Origin: Myxococcus virescens
GTDB taxonomy: Bacteria; Myxococcota; Myxococcia; Myxococcales; Myxococcaceae
Length of the DNA stretch: 64,000 bases
Reading direction: 5' to 3'
Assembly (NCBI RefSeq): GCF_900101905.1
Contig: NZ_FNAJ01000002.1
Span: forward strand, 496,001-560,000
Part shown: piece after piece, positions 26,701-35,017 of the stretch
Layout of the letters: each line of letters begins with the position of its first letter
Numbering within the stretch: position 1 is the stretch's first letter
Notes under the pieces: model-generated
What the model was told of the DNA's origin: nothing
The model's input: the letters and a program-made list of their open reading frames with translations, nothing else
The model's database searches: none
Translations under genes and position numbers: made by a program

Positions 26701-27206
26701 TGGACAAGGTGAGCAGCGTGGTGCTCATCGACGTGCTGCCGATGACGGTGGGCGTGGCCATGCCCGGTGGCGCCTTCAAGCGCGTCATCGAGCGCAACAG
26801 CCCGCTGCCCGCGCAGCGCTCCTTCGCCATCAACACGACGAAGGACAATGAACTCTTCCTGGAGCTGTCCATCTTCCAGGGTGAGGACAGCCACATCTCC
26901 GCCAACGAGTACCTGGGCACCGTGCGCATCGAAGGCCTGCCCAAGGGGCCCAAGGGCTCGGTCCGCGTGGCGGTGACGCTCAAGCTGGACTCCGAATGCG
27001 TGCTGCACGTGGAGGCGCGTGAGTACTCCACGCGCAAGGAAGTGAAGGCCACGCTGGCCACGCGCTACTCGCCGGAGGAGCTCCAGAAGCAGCTCCAGGT
27101 CAGCAAGGAGTCCGTGAAGGCCGCCGAGGAGCGCCGCGGCGCCGACCTCAAGGAGCGCGCGGGCGGCTTCTGGAGCTTCGTGAAGAAGGCGCTGGGCAGG
27201 AAGTAG
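23772..27206 (+). CDS. PilZ domain-disordered linker-Hsp70 fusion protein
   Basis: A 1144-residue fusion. Residues 1-110 are a PilZ domain of the type common in myxobacteria (TDRKAVGLLVKLKHES, NLSPGGMFIRSRTPQAVGTP); the RxxxR part of the c-di-GMP site is only partly matched. Residues about 115-595 are low complexity, rich in Pro, Ala and Val, with six spaced acidic-aromatic motifs of the form GG-x-FEFDLDLSED. Residues about 600-1144 are an Hsp70 protein: GIDLGTTNSCVALL, VPAYYSEPQREAV, LVYDLGGGTFDATIL and GGMSRMPLVRD cover the ATPase lobes, then a beta substrate domain and a shortened lid. It should be an ATP-dependent chaperone whose action is tied to a second messenger or polar recruitment. 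Confidence 0.92.
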   Translation: MDQGRRTTDRKAVGLLVKLKHESVGSFAEEFATNLSPGGMFIRSRTPQAVGTPVKFEVQIAGGVRVLRGSALVRWVREVGDPAGPPGMGLQFEELDTASRALVEMMLMRKTVADSNAPAVQPLPAIAPSVAPAIAPSIAPSIAPAIAPSIAPAVAPMAQARPAPPVQARPAPPVQARSAAPAEVGGIALDSLFDDLEPEGGASAPTLDEPFGLVPSVVEEPRTPPPSRVPVSYSPPPPVAANDVDIPLDELIASTPPPPVAALDIDEPLPGFEFEIESPSGEAPVAMGAPLDEPPIEVGISLEVEPSSSSAGGGALEFELDLGDTVAEPPRAPAVPPVRVAPPPAPVSSGGTFEFDLDLSEAETAPPPPPRAPVAPRAPPVPSGGIDFDFDLAEDVSPAPPVAPPSPPRAPVAPPPAPVSAGGVFEFDFALSEDTGKAASPPPRAPAPASPGGGGIEFDFDLSEDTGKAAPPPPPPPRAPAPASSGGGGIDFDLDLSEDVEEAPPVVPPPPPRAAMVPPPAPVQPPVAARPLPPPPPAPPPPPQGLPQVRREAPRGPAPAATPSVLAPAVAKAAAQAPGLDEHGLPKTVFLPPPVPLSGTGPVIGIDLGTTNSCVALLSNGRPLVLRSREGYNTIPSVISLNAQNKLLVSHRAKNQLVLRPQHTIYGAKRLVGRPYDSAVVNQVRERFHYDIVPDSAGRAAVRLADTALSLEEVQAIILRECKEMAEAHLNQKVERAVVTVPAYYSEPQREAVRKSGILAGLKVERILNEPTSAALAYGLNRDLNKKVLVYDLGGGTFDATILKIEKNVFEVLGTGGDIFLGGIDFDNLIVDYLLARFQEKEGIAFTGDGIALSRVSDAAERAKMGLSERSTFEVHIPMLMMDDSGRPRDLRVVLSRQELEKICEPLLSRTIDVVRDVLLDAKLKAAEVDDIILVGGMSRMPLVRDKLKSLFGKGAQASVNADEAVALGAALYSGSVDKVSSVVLIDVLPMTVGVAMPGGAFKRVIERNSPLPAQRSFAINTTKDNELFLELSIFQGEDSHISANEYLGTVRIEGLPKGPKGSVRVAVTLKLDSECVLHVEAREYSTRKEVKATLATRYSPEELQKQLQVSKESVKAAEERRGADLKERAGGFWSFVKKALGRK
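24156..24240 (+). repeat. Short imperfect repeats encoding PSIAPAIA units
   Basis: Within the linker of the PilZ-Hsp70 fusion, imperfect 12-base units encode alternating Ala-Pro-(Ser/Ala)-Ile/Val. This is an extended proline-containing spacer produced by local repeat expansion. Confidence 0.7.
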
Positions 27207-27215
27207 CGTGTCGCC

Positions 27216-28499
27216 ATGACGGCCACCGCACCCCGGTACATGACACGCTTCAGGTGCCTCGCGGATGCCTGCGAGGACACCTGCTGCGCGGGGCTCGTCG
27301 TCCTCGTCAGCGAGCCGCGCTTGCAGCGCCTGAAGCAAGCGGTGGCGGGCACGCCGGACGCGGAGCGGGTGGAGACCTTCATCCGGCCGGAGCCCGACGC
27401 CAGCCCTGGCGACGAGGCCGTCATCGCGAAGCGCGAGGACGGGCACTGCGTGTTCCTGGATGCGCGGAAGACGTGCTCGCTGCACCGCGCCTATGGCGAG
27501 GCCGCGCTGCCGGATGCATGCGCCACGTTTCCGCGCGTCGCCACGCGCTGGGCGCACGGGCTGGAAGTGACTGGCTCGCTCGCGTGTCCAGAGGTGGCTC
27601 GCCTGTGTCTGCTGGCGGAGGACGCCGTGGACACCGTGCCCGTGTCGGAGGACCTCGCGCTTCGTCCGGAGATTGCGCGCGCTCTGAGCGGCGGCGATTC
27701 CGAGGACGCGTGGACGCAGCACGCGGCGGCCGTGCGTTCCACCGCGTTGTCGGTGCTCCAGCGCCGCGAGCTGCCGTTCGCCGCGAGGCTCTTCGCGCTG
27801 GGGCAGCTGGGCCTCAGATTGGACGGCTTCTACTGCCGGGGCACGGAGGTGTTCCACGGCGACGCGCGCGAGGGCGCGGAGGCCCTGCTGGCGGAAGTGC
27901 TGCGTACCTTCACCCTGCCCGAGACGCTGACGGCGCTGCACGGTGGCTTCGCGGCGCTGTCGCTGCCGGGAGGCCCGTGGGTGGGCATCTGCGCCGCGGT
28001 GCTGAAGTCTCGCCTGGGCGCGGTCCGGAGCGAGCGGTTCCACACGCTGGTGGAGCTGGTGCTGGAGTCCTACGGCGGCGTGGACCTGCTGCCCGACGAC
28101 GCATGGCGCCGCTACTCGGAGCGCCGTGAGCGGCTGTCACCCGGCCTGTCACAGCGGGTGGAGCAGTACCTGCGTCACCACGCCGTGAATCACTGGCTGC
28201 GCCACCCGTTCACGGACGCGCCGCGTGTGCTGGACTACGTGTTCCGCATGGCGCTGCGCGAGGCCGTCCTCTGTTGGACCCTCTTCGGCCACCCCACGGT
28301 GGTGGCGCTCTGCGCGGAAGGCGCGGCGGACACGGCGGAGTCGCGGGCCCGGCTCGACGCCGCCGCGGTGGAGTGCTTCCAGCTCATCGCCAAGCACGTC
28401 GAGCAGGCGCCCCAGCTCCACGCCCTGGCCCAGGGGCTGGCGGGGAGCGGGGGCGACGAGACGCTCGGCCGGATGCTCGTGCTGCTCAAGGGGCTCTGA
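27216..28499 (+). CDS. FliB family (lysine-N-methylase-like) Cys-cluster protein
   Basis: A 427-residue protein with the FliB/YkgJ-type cysteine cluster: RYMTRFRCLADACEDTCCAG (C14, C19, C23, C24), followed by CVFLD, CSLHRAYGEAALPDACATFP and a further SLACPE. FliB proteins methylate flagellin lysines in enteric bacteria and need a metal cluster. Myxobacteria of this type are generally non-flagellated, so another protein substrate, or a different function, is likely. It begins 10 bases after the PilZ-Hsp70 stop, so the two are probably co-transcribed, and converges with the DsbA-like gene, 3 bases apart. Confidence 0.82.
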   Translation: MTATAPRYMTRFRCLADACEDTCCAGLVVLVSEPRLQRLKQAVAGTPDAERVETFIRPEPDASPGDEAVIAKREDGHCVFLDARKTCSLHRAYGEAALPDACATFPRVATRWAHGLEVTGSLACPEVARLCLLAEDAVDTVPVSEDLALRPEIARALSGGDSEDAWTQHAAAVRSTALSVLQRRELPFAARLFALGQLGLRLDGFYCRGTEVFHGDAREGAEALLAEVLRTFTLPETLTALHGGFAALSLPGGPWVGICAAVLKSRLGAVRSERFHTLVELVLESYGGVDLLPDDAWRRYSERRERLSPGLSQRVEQYLRHHAVNHWLRHPFTDAPRVLDYVFRMALREAVLCWTLFGHPTVVALCAEGAADTAESRARLDAAAVECFQLIAKHVEQAPQLHALAQGLAGSGGDETLGRMLVLLKGL

Positions 28500-28502
28500 C
28501 GC

Positions 28503-29123
28503 TCAGGGCTGCGCGCGGGGCGTCGCGCCGAGCCGGCGCATGGCCTCCTGGAACACCGGGTACTCCTGCGCGCCCTGGAGGCCGAAGCGCTCCCCGAGCA
28601 CGAAGGTGGGCACCGCGTTGACGCCGATGGCCCGCGCCTCCTGGATGGAGTCCTCCACGGCCTTCGTGTAGCGGCCCTCCTCGACGACACGTTGCACTGC
28701 GTCCGGGTCCAGGCCCGCCTCCTGGGCGGCGCCGCGGAGCGTGTCCCACTGCCAGAGGTCCTGGCCCTCGCTCCAGTAGCGGCGCAGGAGGGCGGCGTGG
28801 AACGGCTCCAGCCGGCCCTGCTCCCGGGCGTACTCGGTGGCCTCGTGGGCCCGGCGGGTGGACGGAGTGAGTTCCCGCATCACCAGGGTGAGCCCGGCTG
28901 CCTGGGCGCGGAGCTTCAGCGGGTTGTTCGGGTCCTTCATCTTCTCGCGCACATGGTCCGGCAGGGGGAGTCCCTCGGGGGGCGTCTCCGGACGCAGGTA
29001 GAAGGGCCGCCAGTCGACCTGGACGTCGTACTCCTTCTTCAGCTTCTGGACCTCGGCGTAGCCCACGTAACACCAGGGGCAGACGTAATCGGACCAGACG
29101 CGGACGGTGATGGGCTCGCTCAT
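28503..29123 (-). CDS. DsbA family (FrnE-like) thiol oxidoreductase
   Basis: A 206-residue thioredoxin-fold protein with an inserted helical domain. The active site is CPWC (C15-C18) in VWSDYVCPWCYVG, the opening of FrnE-type DsbA relatives, and the cis-Pro loop is in NAVPTFVLGERFG. No signal peptide precedes it, so it is cytoplasmic, as FrnE is. The ATG at 29123 was preferred because the thioredoxin strand starts immediately after it. Confidence 0.92.
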   Translation of the reverse strand: MSEPITVRVWSDYVCPWCYVGYAEVQKLKKEYDVQVDWRPFYLRPETPPEGLPLPDHVREKMKDPNNPLKLRAQAAGLTLVMRELTPSTRRAHEATEYAREQGRLEPFHAALLRRYWSEGQDLWQWDTLRGAAQEAGLDPDAVQRVVEEGRYTKAVEDSIQEARAIGVNAVPTFVLGERFGLQGAQEYPVFQEAMRRLGATPRAQP

Positions 29124-29314
29124 GGGCCCGTGTCTAACCGCGTCGAAGCGCCGCGTCATGGCGGAGTGCGCCGGGGATGCGCGTGGGTGCTACCCCGGGT
29201 ACGCGGAGGTGGACAGCGCGGGCCGTAGCAGGCAGCGTCCACCCCCCGACAACCGTGCCCGTGACGCACCCCTCGGGTGGGGTGGCGGCGGGGCGACTGA
29301 ACCAGGAGACTCCC

Positions 29315-31351
29315 TTGCCGCTGTCGCTTCTCGCGGCCCTGGCCCTGAGCGCCACTCCGGCGCCGGCCCGGCCCCAGCCGTTCACCCACCACGACATGAT
29401 TTCGCTGCGCCGGCTGAGCAGTCCGCGCGTCTCGCCGGACGGCAAGCAGGTCGCCTACGTCCTGCGCACCACGGACATGGAGGCCAACCGGGGACGCACG
29501 GACCTGTGGCTCGTCGGCGTCGACGGAAACGCCGCGCCGCGCCAGCTCACCTCGCATCCGGACGCAGACTCCGAGCCCACCTGGGCGCCGGACGGCAAGA
29601 GCCTCTTCTTCCTGTCCTCGCGCGGCGGCTCCTCGCAGGTGTGGCGGCTGGCCGTGGACGGCGGCGAGGCCGTGCAGGTGACGAAGCTGCCCCTGGACGT
29701 GGGCGCCTTCCGCGTGTCGCCGGACGGCACGCGGCTGGCCGTGGCGCTGGAGGTCTTCCCGGATTGCCCCACGCTGGAGTGCACCCCGCAGCGCGAGGAG
29801 GAACGCTCCAAGCGCAAGGCCACCGGCCGCACCTACGACAAGCTCTTCGCGCGTCACTGGGACACGTGGAAGGACGGGCGTCGCTCGCACGTCTTCGTCG
29901 TCCCCGTGGCCGGCGGCGCGCCCGTGGACGTGATGAAGGGCATGGACGCGGACAGCCCCTCCAAGCCCTTTGGTGGCGCGGAGGAGTTCACCTTCACGCC
30001 GGACAACAAGAGCATCGTCTTCGCCGCGCGGGACGTGGGCCGCTCCGAGGCCTGGTCCACGGATTTGGACCTCTTCGTCGCGCCGATTGACGGCAAGGCG
30101 AAGCCGCGCAAGCTGACGGAGAAGAACCGCGCCACCGACACCAGCCCGGTGTTCAGCCCGGACGGCAAGACGCTGGCCTACCTGGCCATGTCGCGCCCCG
30201 GCTTCGAGGCGGACCGTTACCGCGTCATCCTCCGCACCTGGCCCGGCGGTCAGGAGCGCGTGCTCACGCAGGACTGGGACCGCTCCGTGGGCAGCCTCGC
30301 GTGGAGCGCGGACGGCAAGACGCTCTTCGCGAGCGCCGGGCACGTGGGCCAGCAGCCCATCTTCGCGCTGGACGTGGCCACGGGGAAGCCCACCCAGCTC
30401 ACGAAGGACGGCGCCGCGGACGCGCCGCAGCCGGCCGCCGGGGGCCGCATCGTCTACGTGTACGACGACCTGGATTCGCCCGCGGACCTGCACGTGATGA
30501 ACGTGGATGGCTCGGAGTCGCGCCAGCTCACCCAGGTGAACCAGGACGCGCTGGCCCGCATCCGCTTCGGTGGCTTCGAGCAGTTCTCGTTCCCGGGCTG
30601 GAACAACGAGACGGTCCACGCCTACGTCGTGAAGCCGGTGAACTTCGACCCGAAGAAGAAGTACCCGCTGGCGTTCCTCATCCACGGTGGGCCGCAGGGC
30701 TCGTTCGGCAATCACTTCCATTACCGGTGGAACCCGCAGGTGTACGCGGGGCGTGGCTACGTGGCCGTGATGGTCGACTTCCACGGCTCCACCGGCTACG
30801 GGCAGGCCTTCACGGATTCCATTTCCGACGACTGGGGCGGCAAGCCGTTCGAGGACCTGCAGAAGGGCCTGGCCGCGGCGCTCAAGCGCTACAGCTTCAT
30901 CAACCCGGACAAGATGTGCGCGCTGGGGGCGAGCTACGGCGGGTACATGATCAACTGGATTGCCGGTAACTGGCCGGACGGCTTCAAGTGCCTGGTGAAC
31001 CACGACGGCATCCTCGACGAGCGCATGGGCTACTTCGACACCGAGGAGCTGTGGTTCCCGGAGTGGGAGCACAAGGGCACGCCGTGGGAGAACCCGGAGG
31101 GCTACCGCAAGCACAACCCGATTGAGCACGTCGCGAAGTGGAAGACGCCGATGATGGTCATCCACGGCGGGCAGGACTTCCGCGTGGTGGAGACGCAGGG
31201 ACTGGGCACCTTCACGGCGCTCCAGCGGAAGGGGATTCCTTCCAAGCTGCTCTACTTCCCGGAAGAGAACCACTGGGTGCTGCGCCCGGCCAACAGCGTG
31301 CAGTGGCACGATGAAGTCCTGGGCTGGCTGGACCAGTGGACGCGCAAGTAG
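29315..31351 (+). CDS. Secreted S9 family prolyl oligopeptidase-like peptidase
   Basis: A 678-residue exported serine peptidase. The TTG at 29315 is chosen because AGGAG lies seven bases upstream and a signal peptide follows at once (LPLSLLAALALSATPAPARP). Residues about 25-400 form a WD40-like propeller (repeats of VSPDGKQVAYV, WSADGKTLFAS). The alpha/beta hydrolase domain has HGGPQGSFGNHF, nucleophile S540 in GASYGGY, Asp in HGGQDFRV and His in EENHWVL. This is the S9C acylaminoacyl/dipeptidyl peptidase layout that releases short peptides. Likely a nutritional peptidase in the envelope. A strong hairpin follows the gene. Confidence 0.93.
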   Translation: MPLSLLAALALSATPAPARPQPFTHHDMISLRRLSSPRVSPDGKQVAYVLRTTDMEANRGRTDLWLVGVDGNAAPRQLTSHPDADSEPTWAPDGKSLFFLSSRGGSSQVWRLAVDGGEAVQVTKLPLDVGAFRVSPDGTRLAVALEVFPDCPTLECTPQREEERSKRKATGRTYDKLFARHWDTWKDGRRSHVFVVPVAGGAPVDVMKGMDADSPSKPFGGAEEFTFTPDNKSIVFAARDVGRSEAWSTDLDLFVAPIDGKAKPRKLTEKNRATDTSPVFSPDGKTLAYLAMSRPGFEADRYRVILRTWPGGQERVLTQDWDRSVGSLAWSADGKTLFASAGHVGQQPIFALDVATGKPTQLTKDGAADAPQPAAGGRIVYVYDDLDSPADLHVMNVDGSESRQLTQVNQDALARIRFGGFEQFSFPGWNNETVHAYVVKPVNFDPKKKYPLAFLIHGGPQGSFGNHFHYRWNPQVYAGRGYVAVMVDFHGSTGYGQAFTDSISDDWGGKPFEDLQKGLAAALKRYSFINPDKMCALGASYGGYMINWIAGNWPDGFKCLVNHDGILDERMGYFDTEELWFPEWEHKGTPWENPEGYRKHNPIEHVAKWKTPMMVIHGGQDFRVVETQGLGTFTALQRKGIPSKLLYFPEENHWVLRPANSVQWHDEVLGWLDQWTRK

Positions 31352-31375
31352 TCGCCGCGTGATGTCGTAGGACTC

Positions 31376-31403
31376 GGGGCTCGCATCGTGAGATGCGGGC
31401 CCC
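31376..31403. terminator. Strong bidirectional hairpin
   Basis: A 12-bp stem with one G-U pair (31376-31387 with 31392-31403) capped by the stable tetraloop GTGA lies between the convergent peptidase and small lipoprotein genes, 24 bases after the first stop. There is no long T-run. Confidence 0.7.
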
Positions 31404-31418
31404 GCTGTCGTTCAGGGC

Positions 31419-31709
31419 TCAGGGAACGCCGAAGCAGGCGCCGATGCAGGCGGTGCGAATCTGCGAGCACGTCTTGCTGCCGACACAGTCCCCGCACGCG
31501 GCGAGCTGGTCCCTGCGGCGGTCCTGGTCCTGCCGCTCCATCCAGGCTTTGAGGTCGTCCTCGCACGACTGGACGTTGAGCGTGTCCGTGAAGCACTCCT
31601 TCCGTTTCTCGCAGATGGTGTCCGTGTCGCTGAAGCAGCCGGTCAGCAGCGCGCTCACGGTGACGGCGAAGGTCAGGGTCAGCGTCCGAGGCATCATGCG
31701 GACCATCAT
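31419..31709 (-). CDS. Small Cys-rich lipoprotein
   Basis: A 96-residue lipoprotein. Signal peptide MPRTLTLTFAVTVSALLTGC ends in the lipobox LLTGC. The mature part has eight further Cys (TICEKRKECF, QSCEDDL, AACGDCVGSKTCSQIRTACIGACFG), enough for four disulfides, with an HxH-free helical look. Alternative ATG codons at 31709, 31697 and 31694 differ by a few residues. No family recognised. Confidence 0.7.
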   Translation of the reverse strand: MMVRMMPRTLTLTFAVTVSALLTGCFSDTDTICEKRKECFTDTLNVQSCEDDLKAWMERQDQDRRRDQLAACGDCVGSKTCSQIRTACIGACFGVP

Positions 31710-31783
31710 GCCCCGTGCGCGTGCCCGGCTTCACCATCGGGATTCAGGTGTGTACGGCGTATGAAGGCGCGCCGCGCTTCGGG

Positions 31784-32464
31784 TCAGGGCTTCGGTGGGG
31801 AGGGGGGCGGGTGCGCCGGGCCGGAGCCGCCCACGCCCGTTTCGCCTCCCAGCTTGCCCAGCATGTTCCAGGCCTGGTGCCGGTGGGCGGGCACCTGCTT
31901 GCTGAGGTCCTCGAGCAGGGCGGCGAGCTCGGGCGTGGCCTTGGGCATGGCCTTCTGGGCGGTGAGGACCATGCCCAGGACGGCGTCATGTCCCGTGACC
32001 TGTGAGGCCAGATAGGCGGAGTCGAAGGGCGCGCCGCGGATGACCTCGAGCTGCTCCATCGTGGCCTTGTCCTTGGCCATGGAGGCTTCTTCCGCGTCGT
32101 TCATCGGCTTGGGGGATTCGGCCAGCTTCAGGCCCTTGCTGCGCGCGTAGGACGTGAGCTTCTGGTCCAGCGCGGTGTGCGCCTTCATCATGATGGTGCC
32201 GAAGGCCTTCACGTCTGGATTCTGGGAGCGTTGCTGGGCGAGCTTGCCCGACTTGATTTCGTGCTGATTCGCCAGGTGCAGCCGGTCGAGCAGCGCCTTC
32301 TCGTCCGTGGGGGCGGTGTAGCCGCGGTACGTGGCCATGCCCTTTTGAACGGAGACCGTGTCCTGTTGGGAGGGCGGGCTGTCGGGCATGCCGGACTGCG
32401 CGAATGACGCGCCCTGGGTGAACAGCGAGGCGGCGAGGACGAGCCCCGGGAGGGGATGCTTCAT
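31784..32464 (-). CDS. Exported DUF4142 family protein
   Basis: A 226-residue periplasmic protein. AAGGAG nine bases upstream supports the ATG at 32464. A signal peptide (PLPGLVLAASLFTQGASFAQ) is followed by the four-helix ferritin-like DUF4142 domain: LLDRLHLANQHEIKSGKLAQ, VKAFGTIMMKAHTALDQKL and SQVTGHDAVLGMV. Family function is unknown, though it is often linked to stress. The C-terminus is Pro/Gly-rich. Confidence 0.85.
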   Translation of the reverse strand: MKHPLPGLVLAASLFTQGASFAQSGMPDSPPSQQDTVSVQKGMATYRGYTAPTDEKALLDRLHLANQHEIKSGKLAQQRSQNPDVKAFGTIMMKAHTALDQKLTSYARSKGLKLAESPKPMNDAEEASMAKDKATMEQLEVIRGAPFDSAYLASQVTGHDAVLGMVLTAQKAMPKATPELAALLEDLSKQVPAHRHQAWNMLGKLGGETGVGGSGPAHPPPSPPKP

Positions 32465-32629
32465 GGGGTGCTGCTCCTTGTGCGTGAGGAAAGGCGGGCG
32501 CGCACGTTGGAGCGGCGTCGGAGCGGGATGCACGGCGCGAGAAGACGCGTCCGTGCGCCACTTCACGCAGAGGGAGGAGAGGGTACGGCGGATGACGGTG
32601 GCGCTGCCCACGTGGCCGACCCACTGCGT

Positions 32630-33061
32630 TCAGTGCTTCACCGGACGTGGTGCGTCGGGAGCGGGCGGCACAGGGTGCTGCGGGGTGGACGACGTTGGCG
32701 GGGGATGCGCAGGACCGGCGATGTCTTCGCGATGTTGCCAGGGCCAGCGTCCCTCCAGCTCCACGGTGAGGGTGAAGCTGAGGAAGGTCCGGATGAGGAC
32801 GATGAGCCCGAGCACCAGCACGCCATTCAGCGTGGGGCGCTGGCTCACGGTGCGGATGATGTCGGCGGCGACGAGGAACTCCAGGCCCAGGAGGATGGCG
32901 CGGCCCAGGTTCAGCCGGAAGCGCCGGTAGGCCTCACCAGCGGGGAGCTGCTGCCGCGTGGCGAGCACCACGAGGGCGAGCACCGCTCCCAGCACCATGC
33001 TGCCCACGCCGGCCCACTCCATGAGCTGGGCGGCAAGCGAGATGAGGGAATGGACCTCCAT
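32630..33061 (-). CDS. DUF1622 membrane protein
   Basis: A 143-residue protein with three hydrophobic segments. The DUF1622 signature is intact: NLGRAILLGLEFLVAADIIR and VLIRTFLSFTLTVELEGRWP. A Pro-rich tail follows. GGGAGG four to five bases upstream supports ATG 33061; a TTG one codon earlier is possible. Function of the family is unknown. Confidence 0.85.
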   Translation of the reverse strand: MEVHSLISLAAQLMEWAGVGSMVLGAVLALVVLATRQQLPAGEAYRRFRLNLGRAILLGLEFLVAADIIRTVSQRPTLNGVLVLGLIVLIRTFLSFTLTVELEGRWPWQHREDIAGPAHPPPTSSTPQHPVPPAPDAPRPVKH

Positions 33062-33235
33062 CAAGCCTCCCGTGCGGGAAGCTAGGCATGGTGGAGGCTT
33101 CAGTCATGGAGCGGCCTGTGTAAGAGGCGCATGCCCGCTCCCGTGGAACTCCAGGGATGGAGGCGACGAGAAGGTTCACCGAAGCCGCGAGGCCGTCGTC
33201 ATGCCATTGGCTGTCGAGGCGTAACGAAGCCCGTT

Positions 33236-35017
33236 TCAGTTCCCCGCGTCCGGCTTCTCGGGCTGCGCTTCCTTCGGTGCCTCCGCGTCCGGCGTGCCCG
33301 ACACGTTCATCTCCGACAGCCCGCTCTCGTCACGCAGGAACTGCTGCGCCACGCGGTCCACCTCTTCGACCTTGAGCCCCGTGAGCAGCGCGCTCGCCTG
33401 CCGCGCGCGGTCCGCCAGCGCCGTCTCACCCATGGAGCCGTGGATGCGCGTCAGGGCCAGGTGGATTTCCGGGTCGAACGGGTCCGACGCCAGCGCCTCC
33501 AGGTAGGCTGTCTTCGCCTTCGGGTAGTCCTTCCGGTACAGCAGGATGCGGCCCAGGTGGACGTTGGTCGACGGTGAGCCTGGGTGCACACGCAGGCTGC
33601 CGCGCAGCACGCCCTCCGCCTCGTCCAGCCGCCGCAGCTCCAGCAGCGCCAGCGCGTACTTGTTGGACACGGACTCGTACTTGTCGCCCACCAGCTTGTG
33701 CGCCTTGGCGTACTCCTCCGCCGCGGCCTTCACGCGGTTGCGCTCGCGCAAGAGCTCGCCCAGGTGCGCGAACTTGCGCGCCGGCACCTCCGTCACCTCC
33801 TGGAAGTCGCCGAAGGAGATTTCACGCCCCTTCTTCTCGCTCTCGTCCTTCACCTTGCCCTTGGCGTTCTCCTTCAGGACCACGCGGTCCTCGCGCGGCA
33901 GGAGCTCGGTGGGGAAGGGCTGCTTCTTGATGTGCGCCAGCCAGGACTTCTCGAAGAGGGCGAAGGGCATCCCCATGGCCGTCTCCACCGCCTTGCGGTC
34001 CTTCTGCCCGGCCTTCAGCTCCTGGATGATGGCGCGCAGACCTGCCGTGCCCTTGACGCTGTGCACGTAGTCGATGGCGTAGAACACCTCCGCGAACGCG
34101 GTGGCCGCGTCCTCCGCCGTGGGCAGCAGCGCGATGGACGGGTGCATCTTCTCGAACGGGATGAGCGTGTCCGCCTTCACCCGCTTGCCCAGCAGTGCCT
34201 GCGTGGACGGCGTCATCGCCAGACCCGCCTTGCCGCGCCAGCGCGACTCCAGGAACTTGGCCAGGCCCTCATGCAACCAGATGGGCACCGTGTTGCGGCT
34301 CATCTGGCTGATGACCAGGTGGATGTACTCGTGCGCCAGCGTGTCCTGCCAGTCGTAGCCGCGCGCCACCGCCTTCGGACTGGTCACCATCAGCTTGTTG
34401 AACTTGCAGATGGCGATGGTGCCCGTGGTGCCAATCTGCTTCTCCGTCAGCGTGCTCACCCGCGCCAGCTCGCGCGCGTTGCTCACCACCTCCACGCGAA
34501 TCTTGCCGCCCGGCGGCGTCCAGCCGAGGTCCTCCTTCATCGCCCGGTGGATGCCCTCCAGCGTCTCCAGCGCATAGGGCACCAGCACCGCTTCCTTCCC
34601 CTTGGGGTACTGGAAGATGAAGTGCTCGCTCTCCGCGCGCTCGTGGTCCTTGACGATGGCGCGCGTGTCCTTGGCCAGCCGCAGGTAGCTGCCCGGCTTG
34701 TCCTCGATGTTGGCGCCCTCCAGGAGCGCCACCGCGTCGTCGTAGCGGCCTTCCTCGAAGGCCACCCGGCCCTGGAAGTACTTCAGCGGCTCCACGTCGG
34801 CGGGGAGGAGCTTCTCCACCTCGGACAGCTCGCGCCGGGCGCCGGGCACGTCCCAGTCGTCCAGCTCCGTCTCCACGCGGCCCAGCCGCTCCTTCACCTC
34901 GTCCTTGAGCGAGCTGGACTGGGCCCACGCCGCCTGAGGCACGCAGAGGAGCCCCACGGCCATCGCCGCGACGAGGGCCCCGAATCCGGAGGAATGCTTC
35001 AGCGCGTGGCGGCTCAC
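33236..35017 (-). CDS. Exported TPR protein with peptidase MA-like zinc domain
   Basis: A 593-residue periplasmic protein. Signal peptide residues 1-32 (end PQAAWAQ). TPR-like helices flank a gluzincin domain with HEYIH (H229, E230, H233) and the distal ligand in IWLHEGLAKFLE, so all zinc ligands of the peptidase MA family are present. C-terminal TPR units include NVHLGRILLYRKDYPKAKTA and EIHLALTRIHGSMGETALA. Its ATG overlaps the stop of the DUF4175-like gene by 4 bases, indicating coupled production of the two proteins, and it may cleave or be scaffolded by the large membrane protein. Confidence 0.88.
   Translation of the reverse strand: MSRHALKHSSGFGALVAAMAVGLLCVPQAAWAQSSSLKDEVKERLGRVETELDDWDVPGARRELSEVEKLLPADVEPLKYFQGRVAFEEGRYDDAVALLEGANIEDKPGSYLRLAKDTRAIVKDHERAESEHFIFQYPKGKEAVLVPYALETLEGIHRAMKEDLGWTPPGGKIRVEVVSNARELARVSTLTEKQIGTTGTIAICKFNKLMVTSPKAVARGYDWQDTLAHEYIHLVISQMSRNTVPIWLHEGLAKFLESRWRGKAGLAMTPSTQALLGKRVKADTLIPFEKMHPSIALLPTAEDAATAFAEVFYAIDYVHSVKGTAGLRAIIQELKAGQKDRKAVETAMGMPFALFEKSWLAHIKKQPFPTELLPREDRVVLKENAKGKVKDESEKKGREISFGDFQEVTEVPARKFAHLGELLRERNRVKAAAEEYAKAHKLVGDKYESVSNKYALALLELRRLDEAEGVLRGSLRVHPGSPSTNVHLGRILLYRKDYPKAKTAYLEALASDPFDPEIHLALTRIHGSMGETALADRARQASALLTGLKVEEVDRVAQQFLRDESGLSEMNVSGTPDAEAPKEAQPEKPDAGN

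Noticed and set aside
22416..28043. 1875-codon open frame on the minus strand
   Set aside because: It is antisense to MltG's upstream region, the membrane protein and the PilZ-Hsp70 and FliB genes; composition is Arg/His/Gly-rich as expected from a shadow in G+C-rich DNA, with no domain.
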